From contig NZ_UYJA01000003.1 in the NCBI RefSeq assembly GCF_900618535.1, forward strand, positions 558,001-622,000: 64,000 nt of DNA. Direction: 5' to 3'. The notes under the pieces were generated by a model. The model was not told where the DNA came from. It saw nothing but the letters and a program-made list of their open reading frames with translations, and searched no databases. Positions 36,133-46,742 of the stretch are shown one piece after another (the first letter of the stretch is position 1; each line of letters begins with the position of its first letter). The position numbers were made by a program, and so were the translations under genes. The stretch comes from Pseudomonas bubulae. Lineage in GTDB: Bacteria; Pseudomonadota; Gammaproteobacteria; Pseudomonadales; Pseudomonadaceae.

Positions 36133-39100
36133 ATGGACGACCGTCACCTGGCCTTTTTGGCTCGCCAGCCCTCCGCGGCCCTGCAACCCCGAGAATCCTT
36201 CCTGGGCATGCCCAAGCGTGGCCTGGCCTTTATTCTGGCCAACGCGATGTTCTGGCAGCCACTGCTGGTGCAGGCCGAAGGTATCGTCGTCAGCGGGCCA
36301 GGCACCAGTCTGCAAACAGCGGGTAATGGCGTCCCGATCATCAATATTGCAGCACCCAATGGCAGCGGGCTGTCGCATAACCAGTTCAATGATTACAACG
36401 TCGGTGCCAATGGCCTGATCCTCAACAACGCCACCGACCGCACCCAGTCGACACAACTGGGCGGCATCATCCTCGGCAACCCGAACCTGCATGGCAATGC
36501 TGCCAACATCATCCTCAACGAAGTCAGCGGCGGCAGCCCTAGCCAGCTGCGCGGCTATACCGAAGTGGCGGGGCAGTCGGCCAAGGTGATCGTGGCCAAC
36601 CCCTACGGCATTACCTGTAATGGCTGCGGTTTTATCAACACTCCTAGCGTCACCCTGAGCACCGGCAAGCCCGTCCTGGATAACGGCCACCTGGATCGTT
36701 ATCAGGTGGATGGCGGCGCCGTGACCATCGACGGTCAGGGCTTGAACGCGAGCAACGTTGACAGCTTCGAAATCATCACCCGCACAGCCAGAATCAATGC
36801 GCAGATCAATGCACGCAATTTGACCGTCATTGCCGGGCGTAATGACGTCAGTGCCCAGACTCTTGCCATCACCGCTCGGGTCGACGACGGCAGTGCAAAA
36901 CCTGAATTGGCCATCGATTCATCTGTACTGGGCGGCATGTATGCAGGTGCTATCAAGCTGGTAGGTACGCAAGCGGGTGTCGGCGTGAAGCTGGACGGCA
37001 CCCTGGCGGCCAGTGGTGGCGATATTGTGCTCGACGCCAATGGGCATTTGCGCATGGCCCAAGCCTCGGCAAGTGGGGCTATCAATGTCAAAGCGGCGAG
37101 CCTCGATGCCCAGGGCCCGGTCGATGCTGGCACTCGGCTTGATGTACAAACCACAACGGCACTGAACAACCAAAAAAGCCTCGCCGCACGGGACAGCATT
37201 ACCCTCAGCAGTGGTGGCCAGTTGACCAATAACGGCATCATCGAAGCCGGGGTCAACGCAGACAACACCCGCAATACCACAGGTGATATCAGCCTTTCAG
37301 CAGCCAATCTAAGCAATACCAATAGCATAGTTGCCAGTCGTGCCTTGACGGTGGCCGCCACACAAACGCTGGACAACCAAACGGGTACGTTAAGCGGCCC
37401 GAAAACATCGGTCACTGCCGGTCACCTCGATAACCGTGGGGGCCGCATCCTCGGCACTGACACACTCAACGTCAACGCTACCCGCCTGGACAACCGAGCC
37501 GATGGCTTGCTGCACAGCACTAACAGCGCAGACGTCACGGTACTGGCGGCTCTGGAAAACCAAAATGGCCGAGTGATTGGCCTCAACGACTTGAAACTCA
37601 ACGCTGGTCAACTGACCAACGACAAGGGCCTGATCGCCAGCACCGAGCGGGCCAGCGTGACGGCCGGACACCTGAGCAACCGGTCGGGTGAACTATCGGC
37701 CAGCCAAACCCTTATCACTACCACGACCCTGGACAACCGCTCAGGCACGTTGTTGGGCAGCAACCTTAACGTGACGGCCAGCGGCGCAATCGATAATCGT
37801 CTCGGCATTTTTTCTGCTGTTGACTGGCTGACAGTTCAGGCCGCCAGCCTGGATAACAGTGGCCAAGGTTCTTTGTCCAGCCAGGTCGGCTTGACCGCAT
37901 CCATCACCGGTCTGCTCGACAACCGCAACAAAGGCAATCTGGTCAGTCAGGGGGCTCAGCAGATCACGACTGGTCAGTTGTACAACTCCCAGGCAGGACT
38001 GATCTCCAGCAAAACAGGCCTGACGTTGCACAGCGATGCCCTGGTCAATCACGCAGGCCTGGTGATCGCTGATGGAGCACTGACCCTGAGGGGTGGCCGC
38101 GTTGATAACAGCCAAAAAGGCGTTATCAGCAGCAAGGCAGGTGCCCGTGTTGAGTTGGACCGTCTGGATAACACCGGCGGCAAACTGAGCAGCGAGGGTC
38201 TTTTGGCCCTCAATGCCAACCAGATCGAAAACGGCGCCGGGCGGATCAGTGCCAAGGGCGGTCTGCAGGTCACGGTTGGTGTCCTGAATCAACAAGGTGG
38301 TGAGCTGGTCAGCGAAGGTGCACTGGCACTCAAAACCACCACGCTGGACAACCGCAACGGCGGCCTGATCGCCGCTGATAAAGGCGTGGCCCTGCACGGC
38401 CAAACTCTGCTCAATCAGCGAGGCGAGATTTCCAGCCAGGCCAAGGTACTGCTGGCTGCTGATTTTCTGAATAACAGTGGCGGTAAAGTGATTGCCGACA
38501 GCGGCCTGAACCTGACGGTGCAACGGCTTCTCAATCAGAACAAAGGGCTGCTGGCAGGTCGCGAAGGGCTGGTATTGAACGGTGGCCAGCTGGATAACAG
38601 CTCGGGTGGACGCCTCACCAGCCAAAAAAATATTCAAGTCAATTTGACTGAGGATCTGCTTAACCATTTCCAGGGCGAACTTGTCAGCGAGGGAAACCTG
38701 AGAGTAAACGCTGCCAGTCTGGATAATGGCCAGGGCGGTATTCTCTCCGCAGCCAAGGCGTTGTCGGTCACCACTCGGGGCCTATTGAATAATCAGGCCG
38801 GCAAACTGCTGGCGGATGGTACGGCCAGCCTGTACAGCGGCGACCTTAACAACAGCCAGGGCGGTGTCATCAGTGCCAGAAACAGCATTGATATCCTCAG
38901 CGCGAACCTGGACAACAGTCAGCAAGGCAGTATTAAAAGTGACGCCGGGATCACCCTTGATGGCGGTCAACTGAACAACAGCCAGCAAGGTTCGATCTTC
39001 GCCAAGTCCACGGTTAACGCAACGCTGACCGGACTGGATCAACACGATCGGGGCGAACTGGTCAGCAACACGGGCATCAATCTGAACCTCAATCATGGGG

Positions 39101-42100
39101 TTTTGATCAACCGCAACCGAGGATTGATTGCGACACCAGGGCAGTTGCTGCTAAGCAACTTGGGCGTGGTCGACAACAGCCAGGGCGGCGAGATTTCCAG
39201 CACGCAGTCATTTGTGCTGGCGGCAGATTCGCTGAACAACCGAGGCGGCAAGGTCATCAGTGCCGATAGCCTTCAACTGCACGTGGCCCATGCACTGGAT
39301 AACAGTGTCAAAGGGGTGCTGTCGGCGCAGAACGTATTACAAGTGGCGACCGCCAGCCTGGACAACCGGTCCGGTGGGGCGCTCGCCAGTCATGGCGACC
39401 TCAACCTCAAGGTTGAGGGGGTTCTGGACAATCGCAACCAAGGCATGATCACGGCCGCGACCACACTTGAAGTGGCCTCCGGGTCATTGAACAACAGCGA
39501 CAAGGGGCGACTCTTCGCCGGTGCCCACCTGACCCTCAACACGGGAGCGCTGGACAATCGCCAGGGCGGCAGTTTAGCCAGCGATGGCTCCATGATTGTC
39601 ACGGCTGGCAACGTGGATAACCGTGAAGGGGTAATCGGCAGCCAGCGGGCGTTGAATCTGACCACCGCTGACCTTGAAAACAGCGCAGGCCTGATCAACA
39701 GCCAAGGCGATCTTGCTTTAGCGGGTCAACACGTGACCTCAAGCCAGGGCGGGGAAATCTCGGCCAAGGGCGACCTGGAACTCACCGTTCAACAGTTGAT
39801 TCAGCGCCAGGGTCGCCTGGTCGGCGAGCGTGCCGTGGCCATTGACCTGCAAGGCGGGGATCTGGACAACAGGGGTGGTTTGATCAGGGCCAACGGCCCG
39901 CTGACCTTTGCACGTCTGGTCGCCCTGACCAACCGTGAACACGGGGAAATCTCCAGTCAGAACGCATTCACCCTGGGGGCGAAACACATCGATAACGGTG
40001 ATCGCGGCGTCATCCTCAGCACCGACCAATTGCGCCTTGAGGCTGGGCATGTGGTCAACTCCGACCACGGCTTGATCTCCGGCTGGAATGGCCTGAAGGT
40101 GATTGGCGACAGCTTGGACAACAGCGTCCAAGGCACCCTGTCGAGCAAGGACGGCACCCTGCAGGTTGTCCTCACAGATGCTTTGGATAACCACGACGCG
40201 GGCGCGCTGGTCAGCCAGGGCAAGCAACATGTCAGTGCCGCGAGCCTGAATAACAACCAGGGCATTATTTCGGGCCAGGATGACCTAACGCTCAGCATCG
40301 CGGGTGGTCTGGACAACAGTAATGACGGTTTGATTTCGTCCGCAAGAGATCTGGATTTCAACCACGTGCGGACTGAGCTGAGCAACCGTAACGGCAAAGT
40401 CAACGCTGCCAATATCACCCTCACAGGTCGGAGCGTGGACAACAGCGCTGGGCAACTGATCAGCCAGGGAACCCTCAAAGGCACCTTGAGCGGTGCATTG
40501 ATCAACGCCAATAACGCGCGCTTGGCCAGTGGTGCGGCCCTGCTGCTCATTGCGGCCAGTCTGGATAACCGTGGCGGTCAACTGGCCAGCCAGGATCAGC
40601 TTGATCTGACTCTCACCAACGGTGATCTGGACAACCGCGACCAAGGCACCCTGGCCAGCCAGAAAGACCTGGTTATCAAACTGTTGGCTGGTGATGTACA
40701 CAACCAGCAGGCCGGTTTGATCTTCAGTCAAAAAGGTCGACTCGACCTGGCTGCCCGCGCCCTCAACAACCAGCAAGGCACGCTGCAAAGCCAGGCCGAT
40801 AATAGTCTGCACCTTGGTGATGCCTTGAATAACCAGGGCGGCAAGGTCGACAGCCTGAGCGCCAATGTGAACCTTGAAGCGGCCAGTATCGCCAACGATG
40901 CAGGCGGTGTGCTCAACAGCAACAAGGGCTGGATAAAACTGGTCACCGGCTTGTTCGACAACAGCGGTGGGATCACCCAGGCGCAATCCCTGGATATCGA
41001 CGCCACAGGCGGACTGCTCAATCAGATGGGGCACTTATCTGCACTGGGCGGCGAAAACCGCATTGTTACCAGTACGTTCAATAATCAGGGCGGTGGTATC
41101 TATGCCGATACCCGGCTCAAAGTCACGGCTGAGCACTTCGACAACCAAGGGACAACTGAAGGAAACGGAGGAAAAGTCGGTGCGAAGGACATCGAGTTCA
41201 GTCTTGCGGGATCTTTGAGCAATAGTTTCGGCTTGATCGAAAGCGATGAAACGCTGCGTCTAGCCGCGCGTGATATCAGCAACGTAAACGGCACCTTGCG
41301 GGCCATGGGGCGCACGGGCACCTCGTACATCAGCGCTTCGGGCCAGCTGGATAATCGTTTTGGTGTGCTCGAAAGCACCAACCCATACCTCAACCTGCAA
41401 GCATCAGCGCTGGACAACAACGGTGGTCGCGTCCTGCACAGCGGCAGCGGTAAATTTGACCTGGCTTCAGATCAAGTCACCCGCGCGGGCGGCAGCTTCG
41501 TGACCAATGGCCAGCTGGATATCAAGGCGGCGAGCTGGACCAACAGCAGTGTCATCCAGGCCGGTCGCCTGAACCTTGATATCGGTCAGTTCACTCAGAC
41601 AGCCAGCGGTCAGTTGCTGGGCTCGCAACGTTTGAGCGGCAAAGGTGACACCTGGATCAACGAAGGTCTCCTGGCCAGTGACGGTAGCCTTGAGCTGACC
41701 CTTACCGGTGACTACAGCGGCAACGGTCGCATCAGCAGTCTGGGCGACATGCACCTTGCCAGCTCCAGCATGAACCTGGGCGACACCGCCCGCATTGCCA
41801 GTGGCGCCACTACCCACATCAACAGCACGACCTTGAACAACCATGGCCGCCTGACATCGGCAGGCGACCTGACGGTCAACGCCAGTAAATTGAACAACTA
41901 CGGCACCCTGGGTGGTGCCGAAAAGGTGCGGTTGAACGCTGTTCACCTGGGCAACGACCAAGGCCTGATTTTCAGCGGCAACGACATGACGGTGCGGGTC
42001 AATGACTTCAGCAACCGCTTCGGCGATGTCTACAGCCTGGGTGGCCTGGACATCGCACGTGATGACGCGAACGGCCGCAGTGCCCTGATCGAAAATATTT

Positions 42101-45100
42101 CCGGCACCCTGGAAAGCATCGGCGATATGCGTCTGCTGGCGGGCAGCCTGAGTAACCGCCGCGATCAATTCAGTACAGAAAAGAAACTGGTATCGGGCAA
42201 CATCAACGTCTACTCCAACGATTTCTGCAAGGGTAAAGGCTGCTCGCTCAGTTTCACCTCGGTAGAGCGCTATGAAGATGTGATAACCGGCAGTTCGGCC
42301 TCGGCGTTTATTAACGCAGGGGGGGATCTGACAGTGGGCAGTCAAACCTTCGACAACCTCTACAGCTCGGTATCGGCGGCAAAAAACATCCTTATCAACA
42401 CTGATGTCCTGAACAACACCGGTGCTGCGGGAGGGGAGGTACGCCATCTGAATTCGGCGATGTATACCCGTGATCGTGGTTTCTACAACACCTTCATCAG
42501 CCGCCGTGACCAATTCAACCAGTACAACAACCCAACTTCGGCAAACTACCGCCCGGGTGACATGACCGTAGCTCAGGTCATGGCCGGTATCGGCAACTTT
42601 ATCGAGACCAGCACCTATGTCGTACCGACCTCGGGGAGTGTTATTGCCCAGGCGGTTATCCAGGCGGCAGGCTCCGTCGCGGTCAATGCCGCGCAACAAC
42701 TCAACAACAGCGTCATCCGCCCGAACGCCACGGATATCAACAATCCCGAGCGAAACCACAACACCAGTTCCGATGTATTTGCCTCGACTGTGAAGCCAGC
42801 GATCACCGCGCAACTGCCACCCGATCTGGCACAACAGCAAGTCAATCCGGTGACCTTGCCGGGATTTAGCCTCCCCACCGGGCAAAACGGCTTGTTTCGG
42901 CTAAGTGGTCAGCAAGCCACTGATGACGCTGCGAACAATGCTCCCAAAGGTGGCGGCGATTTCAGCGTCACAGGCCGCCAAATTGCCGCGCAAGACCGCG
43001 AAAAAACACTGGGCTACAACGCTGCCCAGGAACGGGGTTTTACCCTCGATACACCGCCGGTAACAGCCACGGTGAATGGTCAGGGGCCGTTGGTTCTGGA
43101 GACCAATACGCACAGCGTCACTCGGGTGCAAGGCCTGCCAGAAACCCCTGCGGCGGATAATAGCCACAAGTATCTGATCGAAACCAACCCGGCACTTACC
43201 GACCTCAAGCAGTTCATGAGTTCCGACTACCTGCTCGACAAGCTGGGTATGACTCCGGACGCAACCCATCGTCGTCTGGGCGATGGGCTTTATGAGCAAC
43301 GGCTGATTCGTGAAGCGGTAGTTGCCCGCACCGGTCAGCGTTACATCGAGGGGATTACCAGCGACGATGCGCTGTTCCGCTACCTGATGGACAACGCCAT
43401 TTCATACAAGGACACGCTGAAGCTTCAACTTGGCGTTTCCCTGACCGCCGAACAAGTGGCGGCACTGACCCACGATATTGTGTGGATGGAAGAGGCTCAG
43501 GTTAACGGCCAAAAAGTCCTGACCCCGGTGCTTTACCTGGCCCAGGCCAACAACCGCCTGGCCCCTAACGGCGCGCTGATCCAGGGCCAGGATGTCAGCC
43601 TGATCTCCGGTACTGACCTGCACAACAGCGGCACATTGCGGGCCACGCACAACTTGAACATGGTGGCCAACACCCTCGACAACAGCGGCCTGATGCAGGC
43701 CGGCAACCGTCTGGACATGCTCGCCACCGACTCCATCAGCAACAGCCGTGGCGGGGTAATTGCGGGGCGCGAAATCGATGCAACCGCGCTGACCGGCGAC
43801 ATTCTCAACGAACGCACCGTCACCACCTTCAAGCGTGAAGGCGATGGCTATCAGTTGCGCAATGACGTGGTGAGCAACGCCTCCCGCTTTGAAGCCACGG
43901 ACACCCTCAAACTCAACGCTGGGCGCGATATCGCGAGCATCGGCAGCACCCTCAAAACCGGTGCCGATGCGTCCATTGTCGCCGGGCGCGACGTGGTAAT
44001 TGCCAGCAGGGCTGAAGAAGACAGCTACGACTACCAGCGCCGGCGCAGCAGCGGCACCGAACAAACTATCCAACAACACGCCTCGGCAGTGGATATCGGT
44101 GGTGACTTGAGCATCGATGCTCGGCGGGATATCGCCGTAATCGCCAGCACCGTCAGTGCTGCTAAAGACTTGAGCGTCACAGCCGGGGAAAGCTTGACCC
44201 TGGCCGCTGCTGCCAACGAAAACCATGATTACGCCAAAGAGAAAAAAGGCAAAACCAAGACCAACACCCAGTCGGACCAGGTGACCCAGCAGTCTGCCGA
44301 ACTGAGCGCCGGTGGCGACCTGCTAGCTATTGCGGGAACAGACCTGACGCTGATGGCGAGCAAGATCAGTGCAGGCAACGAGGCCTATCTTCATGCTGAT
44401 AACGAGTTGAGCCTGTTGGCTGCGCAGGACAGCAACTACTCGTTTTATGACATGAAAAAGAAGGGCGGTTGGGGGAGTAAGAAAACCAAGCGAGATGAAG
44501 TTACCGACATCAAAAACATCGGTAGCGAAATCAAGACCGGTGGTGACCTGACCCTAAGCAGTGGCGGTGATCAGCTTTATCAAGGGGCCAGGCTCAACAG
44601 CGGTAACGATATCGCGATCGATAGCGATGGGACGGTTACTTTTGAGGCGGTTAAAGACTTGCATCAGGAGAGTCACGAAAAGAGTAACAACAATGCATTT
44701 TGGGTTTCATCCAAAGGCCAGGGCAACACCGACGAAACCTTACGTCAGACCCAGATGATTGCCGAAGGCAGCATTGCGATCAAAGCTGTTGATGGCCTGA
44801 AGATCGATATCAGACAGGTTGACCAACAATCGGTCAGCCAGTCCATCGACGCGATGGTCGAGGCTGACCCTCAACTGGCCTGGCTCAAGGATGCAGAAAA
44901 ACGTGGCGATGTGGATTGGCGTCAGGTCAAGGAAATCCACGACAGCTTCAAATACAGCCACTCGGGGCTGGGTCCGGCTTCGCAGATCATTATCGCTATT
45001 GTGATGGCGGCCGTGATTGGGCCTATGGCGATGGGAGCCATGGCCGGTGCGACAGGGGCTGCGGTTGCCGCCGGAACAATGACGGCGGGCACCGCGGCTG

Positions 45101-46308
45101 GGCTGTCAGCGGCTGCAGGAGCAGTGACCGCAGGCGCGGCAACGAATGCCACCGTTAGTACCGTCAATAATCGCGGAAATCTTGGTGCGGTGATCAAGGA
45201 CGTCACGTCATCCGATGCGATGAAGGGCTATGCGATATCAGGTGTTACCGCTGGTGTGACGGCTGGCTATTTTGACGACTTGACGGCAAGCAAAACCAAT
45301 ACGGGCACAGGCAAGGTCAATGTCCCCCTCAACACCTGGAAAGGCGCTGGGCAATTTGCAGCCAACCAGACGCTGCAAAATGGCACCTCCCTGGCCTTGA
45401 GCAAGGCCTTGGGGCAGGGTGGCAACGTCAGCGATGCCTTGAAAAGTGCGCTATTCAACACCTTGGCGGCGGCCAGTTTCAACGCTGTTGGCGATTACAC
45501 CCAGGGTGTGTTTGCCGATGGCTCAGGGCCAAAGGTCGCAATTCAGGCCATGGTCGGAGGTTTGCTGGCAGAAGCCACGGGCGGAGACTTTAAAACCGGT
45601 GCCTTGGCAGCAGGTGCCAACGAGGTGTTGGTTGGTCACTTGAATGACTTGGTCAATGGTGATGAAAAACTGCTGACCATGAGTTCGCAGATCGTTGGTG
45701 TGCTGGCGGCTGCCGCTCAACATGATGTGGACGCCAGCAAGCTGGAGAAAGGCAAATGGATTGCGCAGAACCTGACGCAGTACAACTTCCTTAACCATCT
45801 GCCGCCTGGCTTGGTTGAGTATGGACAAGCGGCAACTACCCTCGCAGCAGATATGCAAAGCAAGGGCGCTACGGGTGATGAAATAGCTCAGGCGCAACTG
45901 GAGTTGGCCCGAGGGCAAGGGTTTGATGGTGTCCAACCGGCTAGTGAGTTAGTTGAGGCTTGGGGCATGTTTATGGCCGGCGAGCTCACAGGGGCGGCTC
46001 TCGCGGGTATATTGTGGCGCCTCGGGTCTTGGGGGGTAAAAGGCGCTGAAATAACTACGCTAGCGAACAAACCTTTAGGTCTTGGTTCGACGGGTAGGTC
46101 TGCACCTGCTAACTTGAGTGAAAAGCTTGCAATGGAGCAGGCTATTTCGAACCCTGCTGCTGGTCGCCCACTGACTGTCCCAATGACTGATCCCCGATGG
46201 CCGGCAAATGATGGTTGGGTGAAATCGGCCCAAAATATAAATGGAATCGAAATTCACTATGTAAGAAACTCCATAACTGGAGCCATTGATGATTTCAAAT
46301 TTAAGTGA
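36133..46308 (+). CDS. cdiA: CdiA-type contact-dependent growth inhibition exoprotein (filamentous haemagglutinin family)
   Basis: This is a 3391-residue TpsA. It has an extended signal sequence (to about residue 48), a TPS secretion domain with NPYGITCNGCGF (156-166), and well over a thousand residues of degenerate LDN-x2-GG-x-ISS beta-helix repeats. A transition region carries a close cysteine pair (CKGKGC near 2033) and a unique stretch around 2390-2460. A second repeat block follows to about 2890, then a hydrophobic pre-toxin region (DUF637-like, with IIIAIVMAAVIGPMAMGAMAG near 2955). The last about 85 residues form a small charged module (SEKLAMEQ, GWVKSAQN, DDFKFK) typical of delivered toxins. 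No VENN motif is present. The ATG at 36133 matches relatives (MDDRHLAFLARQPSAAL). The toxin activity is unknown. Confidence 0.92.
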   Translation: MDDRHLAFLARQPSAALQPRESFLGMPKRGLAFILANAMFWQPLLVQAEGIVVSGPGTSLQTAGNGVPIINIAAPNGSGLSHNQFNDYNVGANGLILNNATDRTQSTQLGGIILGNPNLHGNAANIILNEVSGGSPSQLRGYTEVAGQSAKVIVANPYGITCNGCGFINTPSVTLSTGKPVLDNGHLDRYQVDGGAVTIDGQGLNASNVDSFEIITRTARINAQINARNLTVIAGRNDVSAQTLAITARVDDGSAKPELAIDSSVLGGMYAGAIKLVGTQAGVGVKLDGTLAASGGDIVLDANGHLRMAQASASGAINVKAASLDAQGPVDAGTRLDVQTTTALNNQKSLAARDSITLSSGGQLTNNGIIEAGVNADNTRNTTGDISLSAANLSNTNSIVASRALTVAATQTLDNQTGTLSGPKTSVTAGHLDNRGGRILGTDTLNVNATRLDNRADGLLHSTNSADVTVLAALENQNGRVIGLNDLKLNAGQLTNDKGLIASTERASVTAGHLSNRSGELSASQTLITTTTLDNRSGTLLGSNLNVTASGAIDNRLGIFSAVDWLTVQAASLDNSGQGSLSSQVGLTASITGLLDNRNKGNLVSQGAQQITTGQLYNSQAGLISSKTGLTLHSDALVNHAGLVIADGALTLRGGRVDNSQKGVISSKAGARVELDRLDNTGGKLSSEGLLALNANQIENGAGRISAKGGLQVTVGVLNQQGGELVSEGALALKTTTLDNRNGGLIAADKGVALHGQTLLNQRGEISSQAKVLLAADFLNNSGGKVIADSGLNLTVQRLLNQNKGLLAGREGLVLNGGQLDNSSGGRLTSQKNIQVNLTEDLLNHFQGELVSEGNLRVNAASLDNGQGGILSAAKALSVTTRGLLNNQAGKLLADGTASLYSGDLNNSQGGVISARNSIDILSANLDNSQQGSIKSDAGITLDGGQLNNSQQGSIFAKSTVNATLTGLDQHDRGELVSNTGINLNLNHGVLINRNRGLIATPGQLLLSNLGVVDNSQGGEISSTQSFVLAADSLNNRGGKVISADSLQLHVAHALDNSVKGVLSAQNVLQVATASLDNRSGGALASHGDLNLKVEGVLDNRNQGMITAATTLEVASGSLNNSDKGRLFAGAHLTLNTGALDNRQGGSLASDGSMIVTAGNVDNREGVIGSQRALNLTTADLENSAGLINSQGDLALAGQHVTSSQGGEISAKGDLELTVQQLIQRQGRLVGERAVAIDLQGGDLDNRGGLIRANGPLTFARLVALTNREHGEISSQNAFTLGAKHIDNGDRGVILSTDQLRLEAGHVVNSDHGLISGWNGLKVIGDSLDNSVQGTLSSKDGTLQVVLTDALDNHDAGALVSQGKQHVSAASLNNNQGIISGQDDLTLSIAGGLDNSNDGLISSARDLDFNHVRTELSNRNGKVNAANITLTGRSVDNSAGQLISQGTLKGTLSGALINANNARLASGAALLLIAASLDNRGGQLASQDQLDLTLTNGDLDNRDQGTLASQKDLVIKLLAGDVHNQQAGLIFSQKGRLDLAARALNNQQGTLQSQADNSLHLGDALNNQGGKVDSLSANVNLEAASIANDAGGVLNSNKGWIKLVTGLFDNSGGITQAQSLDIDATGGLLNQMGHLSALGGENRIVTSTFNNQGGGIYADTRLKVTAEHFDNQGTTEGNGGKVGAKDIEFSLAGSLSNSFGLIESDETLRLAARDISNVNGTLRAMGRTGTSYISASGQLDNRFGVLESTNPYLNLQASALDNNGGRVLHSGSGKFDLASDQVTRAGGSFVTNGQLDIKAASWTNSSVIQAGRLNLDIGQFTQTASGQLLGSQRLSGKGDTWINEGLLASDGSLELTLTGDYSGNGRISSLGDMHLASSSMNLGDTARIASGATTHINSTTLNNHGRLTSAGDLTVNASKLNNYGTLGGAEKVRLNAVHLGNDQGLIFSGNDMTVRVNDFSNRFGDVYSLGGLDIARDDANGRSALIENISGTLESIGDMRLLAGSLSNRRDQFSTEKKLVSGNINVYSNDFCKGKGCSLSFTSVERYEDVITGSSASAFINAGGDLTVGSQTFDNLYSSVSAAKNILINTDVLNNTGAAGGEVRHLNSAMYTRDRGFYNTFISRRDQFNQYNNPTSANYRPGDMTVAQVMAGIGNFIETSTYVVPTSGSVIAQAVIQAAGSVAVNAAQQLNNSVIRPNATDINNPERNHNTSSDVFASTVKPAITAQLPPDLAQQQVNPVTLPGFSLPTGQNGLFRLSGQQATDDAANNAPKGGGDFSVTGRQIAAQDREKTLGYNAAQERGFTLDTPPVTATVNGQGPLVLETNTHSVTRVQGLPETPAADNSHKYLIETNPALTDLKQFMSSDYLLDKLGMTPDATHRRLGDGLYEQRLIREAVVARTGQRYIEGITSDDALFRYLMDNAISYKDTLKLQLGVSLTAEQVAALTHDIVWMEEAQVNGQKVLTPVLYLAQANNRLAPNGALIQGQDVSLISGTDLHNSGTLRATHNLNMVANTLDNSGLMQAGNRLDMLATDSISNSRGGVIAGREIDATALTGDILNERTVTTFKREGDGYQLRNDVVSNASRFEATDTLKLNAGRDIASIGSTLKTGADASIVAGRDVVIASRAEEDSYDYQRRRSSGTEQTIQQHASAVDIGGDLSIDARRDIAVIASTVSAAKDLSVTAGESLTLAAAANENHDYAKEKKGKTKTNTQSDQVTQQSAELSAGGDLLAIAGTDLTLMASKISAGNEAYLHADNELSLLAAQDSNYSFYDMKKKGGWGSKKTKRDEVTDIKNIGSEIKTGGDLTLSSGGDQLYQGARLNSGNDIAIDSDGTVTFEAVKDLHQESHEKSNNNAFWVSSKGQGNTDETLRQTQMIAEGSIAIKAVDGLKIDIRQVDQQSVSQSIDAMVEADPQLAWLKDAEKRGDVDWRQVKEIHDSFKYSHSGLGPASQIIIAIVMAAVIGPMAMGAMAGATGAAVAAGTMTAGTAAGLSAAAGAVTAGAATNATVSTVNNRGNLGAVIKDVTSSDAMKGYAISGVTAGVTAGYFDDLTASKTNTGTGKVNVPLNTWKGAGQFAANQTLQNGTSLALSKALGQGGNVSDALKSALFNTLAAASFNAVGDYTQGVFADGSGPKVAIQAMVGGLLAEATGGDFKTGALAAGANEVLVGHLNDLVNGDEKLLTMSSQIVGVLAAAAQHDVDASKLEKGKWIAQNLTQYNFLNHLPPGLVEYGQAATTLAADMQSKGATGDEIAQAQLELARGQGFDGVQPASELVEAWGMFMAGELTGAALAGILWRLGSWGVKGAEITTLANKPLGLGSTGRSAPANLSEKLAMEQAISNPAAGRPLTVPMTDPRWPANDGWVKSAQNINGIEIHYVRNSITGAIDDFKFK

Positions 46309-46742
46309 GTAAAACTATGCTTGCCTTATGTCAGGCTAATCTCGGTAGTGCTATTCCAGCCAAGGAGCGCTATTTGGGTGAGGTTGATCAAACTGACTAC
46401 TCCCCTTTAAGTATTGGTGGGAGTTATGTGGTGTATGGTCTGCTGTGTGTTTTTGAACGAGTGGATTTTTTAGTTCGAGCGCCTGAGCAACCACCTTTCT
46501 GGGCTCCGAGCAGTCTGTTTCAGTTGGTTGATGCTAGAATTCCAGCCGGCTGGCAGCTTTGTATTACGCAAACGCGCCCTGATTATAAGTGTCTTTTTGA
46601 AGCTTTTAAAATTAGCCATGTTATAGGCTATCCGCTACTGGTTAATGAGTATGAGCATTATATAGGGGTTGTTGAACGGGACCCAGTGGAAGTACTGCGA
46701 TTCCTGGAAGAAGTGGAGCGCATAGCAGAACCATGGGGTTAG
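46305..46742 (+). CDS. cdiI: Predicted CdiI immunity protein
   Basis: The 145-residue product matches no family I recognise. It sits directly after cdiA and overlaps its stop by 4 bases (GTGA), which is where the cognate immunity gene lies in cdiBAI loci. It is markedly AT-richer than its neighbours (about 43-45% G+C in two 60-base stretches counted, against 60% in a cdiA stretch), as expected of exchanged toxin/immunity cassettes. It is rich in aromatic residues, acidic at the C-terminus (ERDPVEVLRFLEEVERIAEPWG), and has no signal peptide, so it is presumably cytosolic. The start could be the GTG at 46305 or the ATG at 46317. Immunity function is inferred from position. Confidence 0.7.
   Translation: MSKTMLALCQANLGSAIPAKERYLGEVDQTDYSPLSIGGSYVVYGLLCVFERVDFLVRAPEQPPFWAPSSLFQLVDARIPAGWQLCITQTRPDYKCLFEAFKISHVIGYPLLVNEYEHYIGVVERDPVEVLRFLEEVERIAEPWG

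Noticed and set aside
44821..46308. VENN-bounded toxin domain in CdiA
   Set aside because: No VENN motif is present, so the toxin border is given only approximately from composition and wording.
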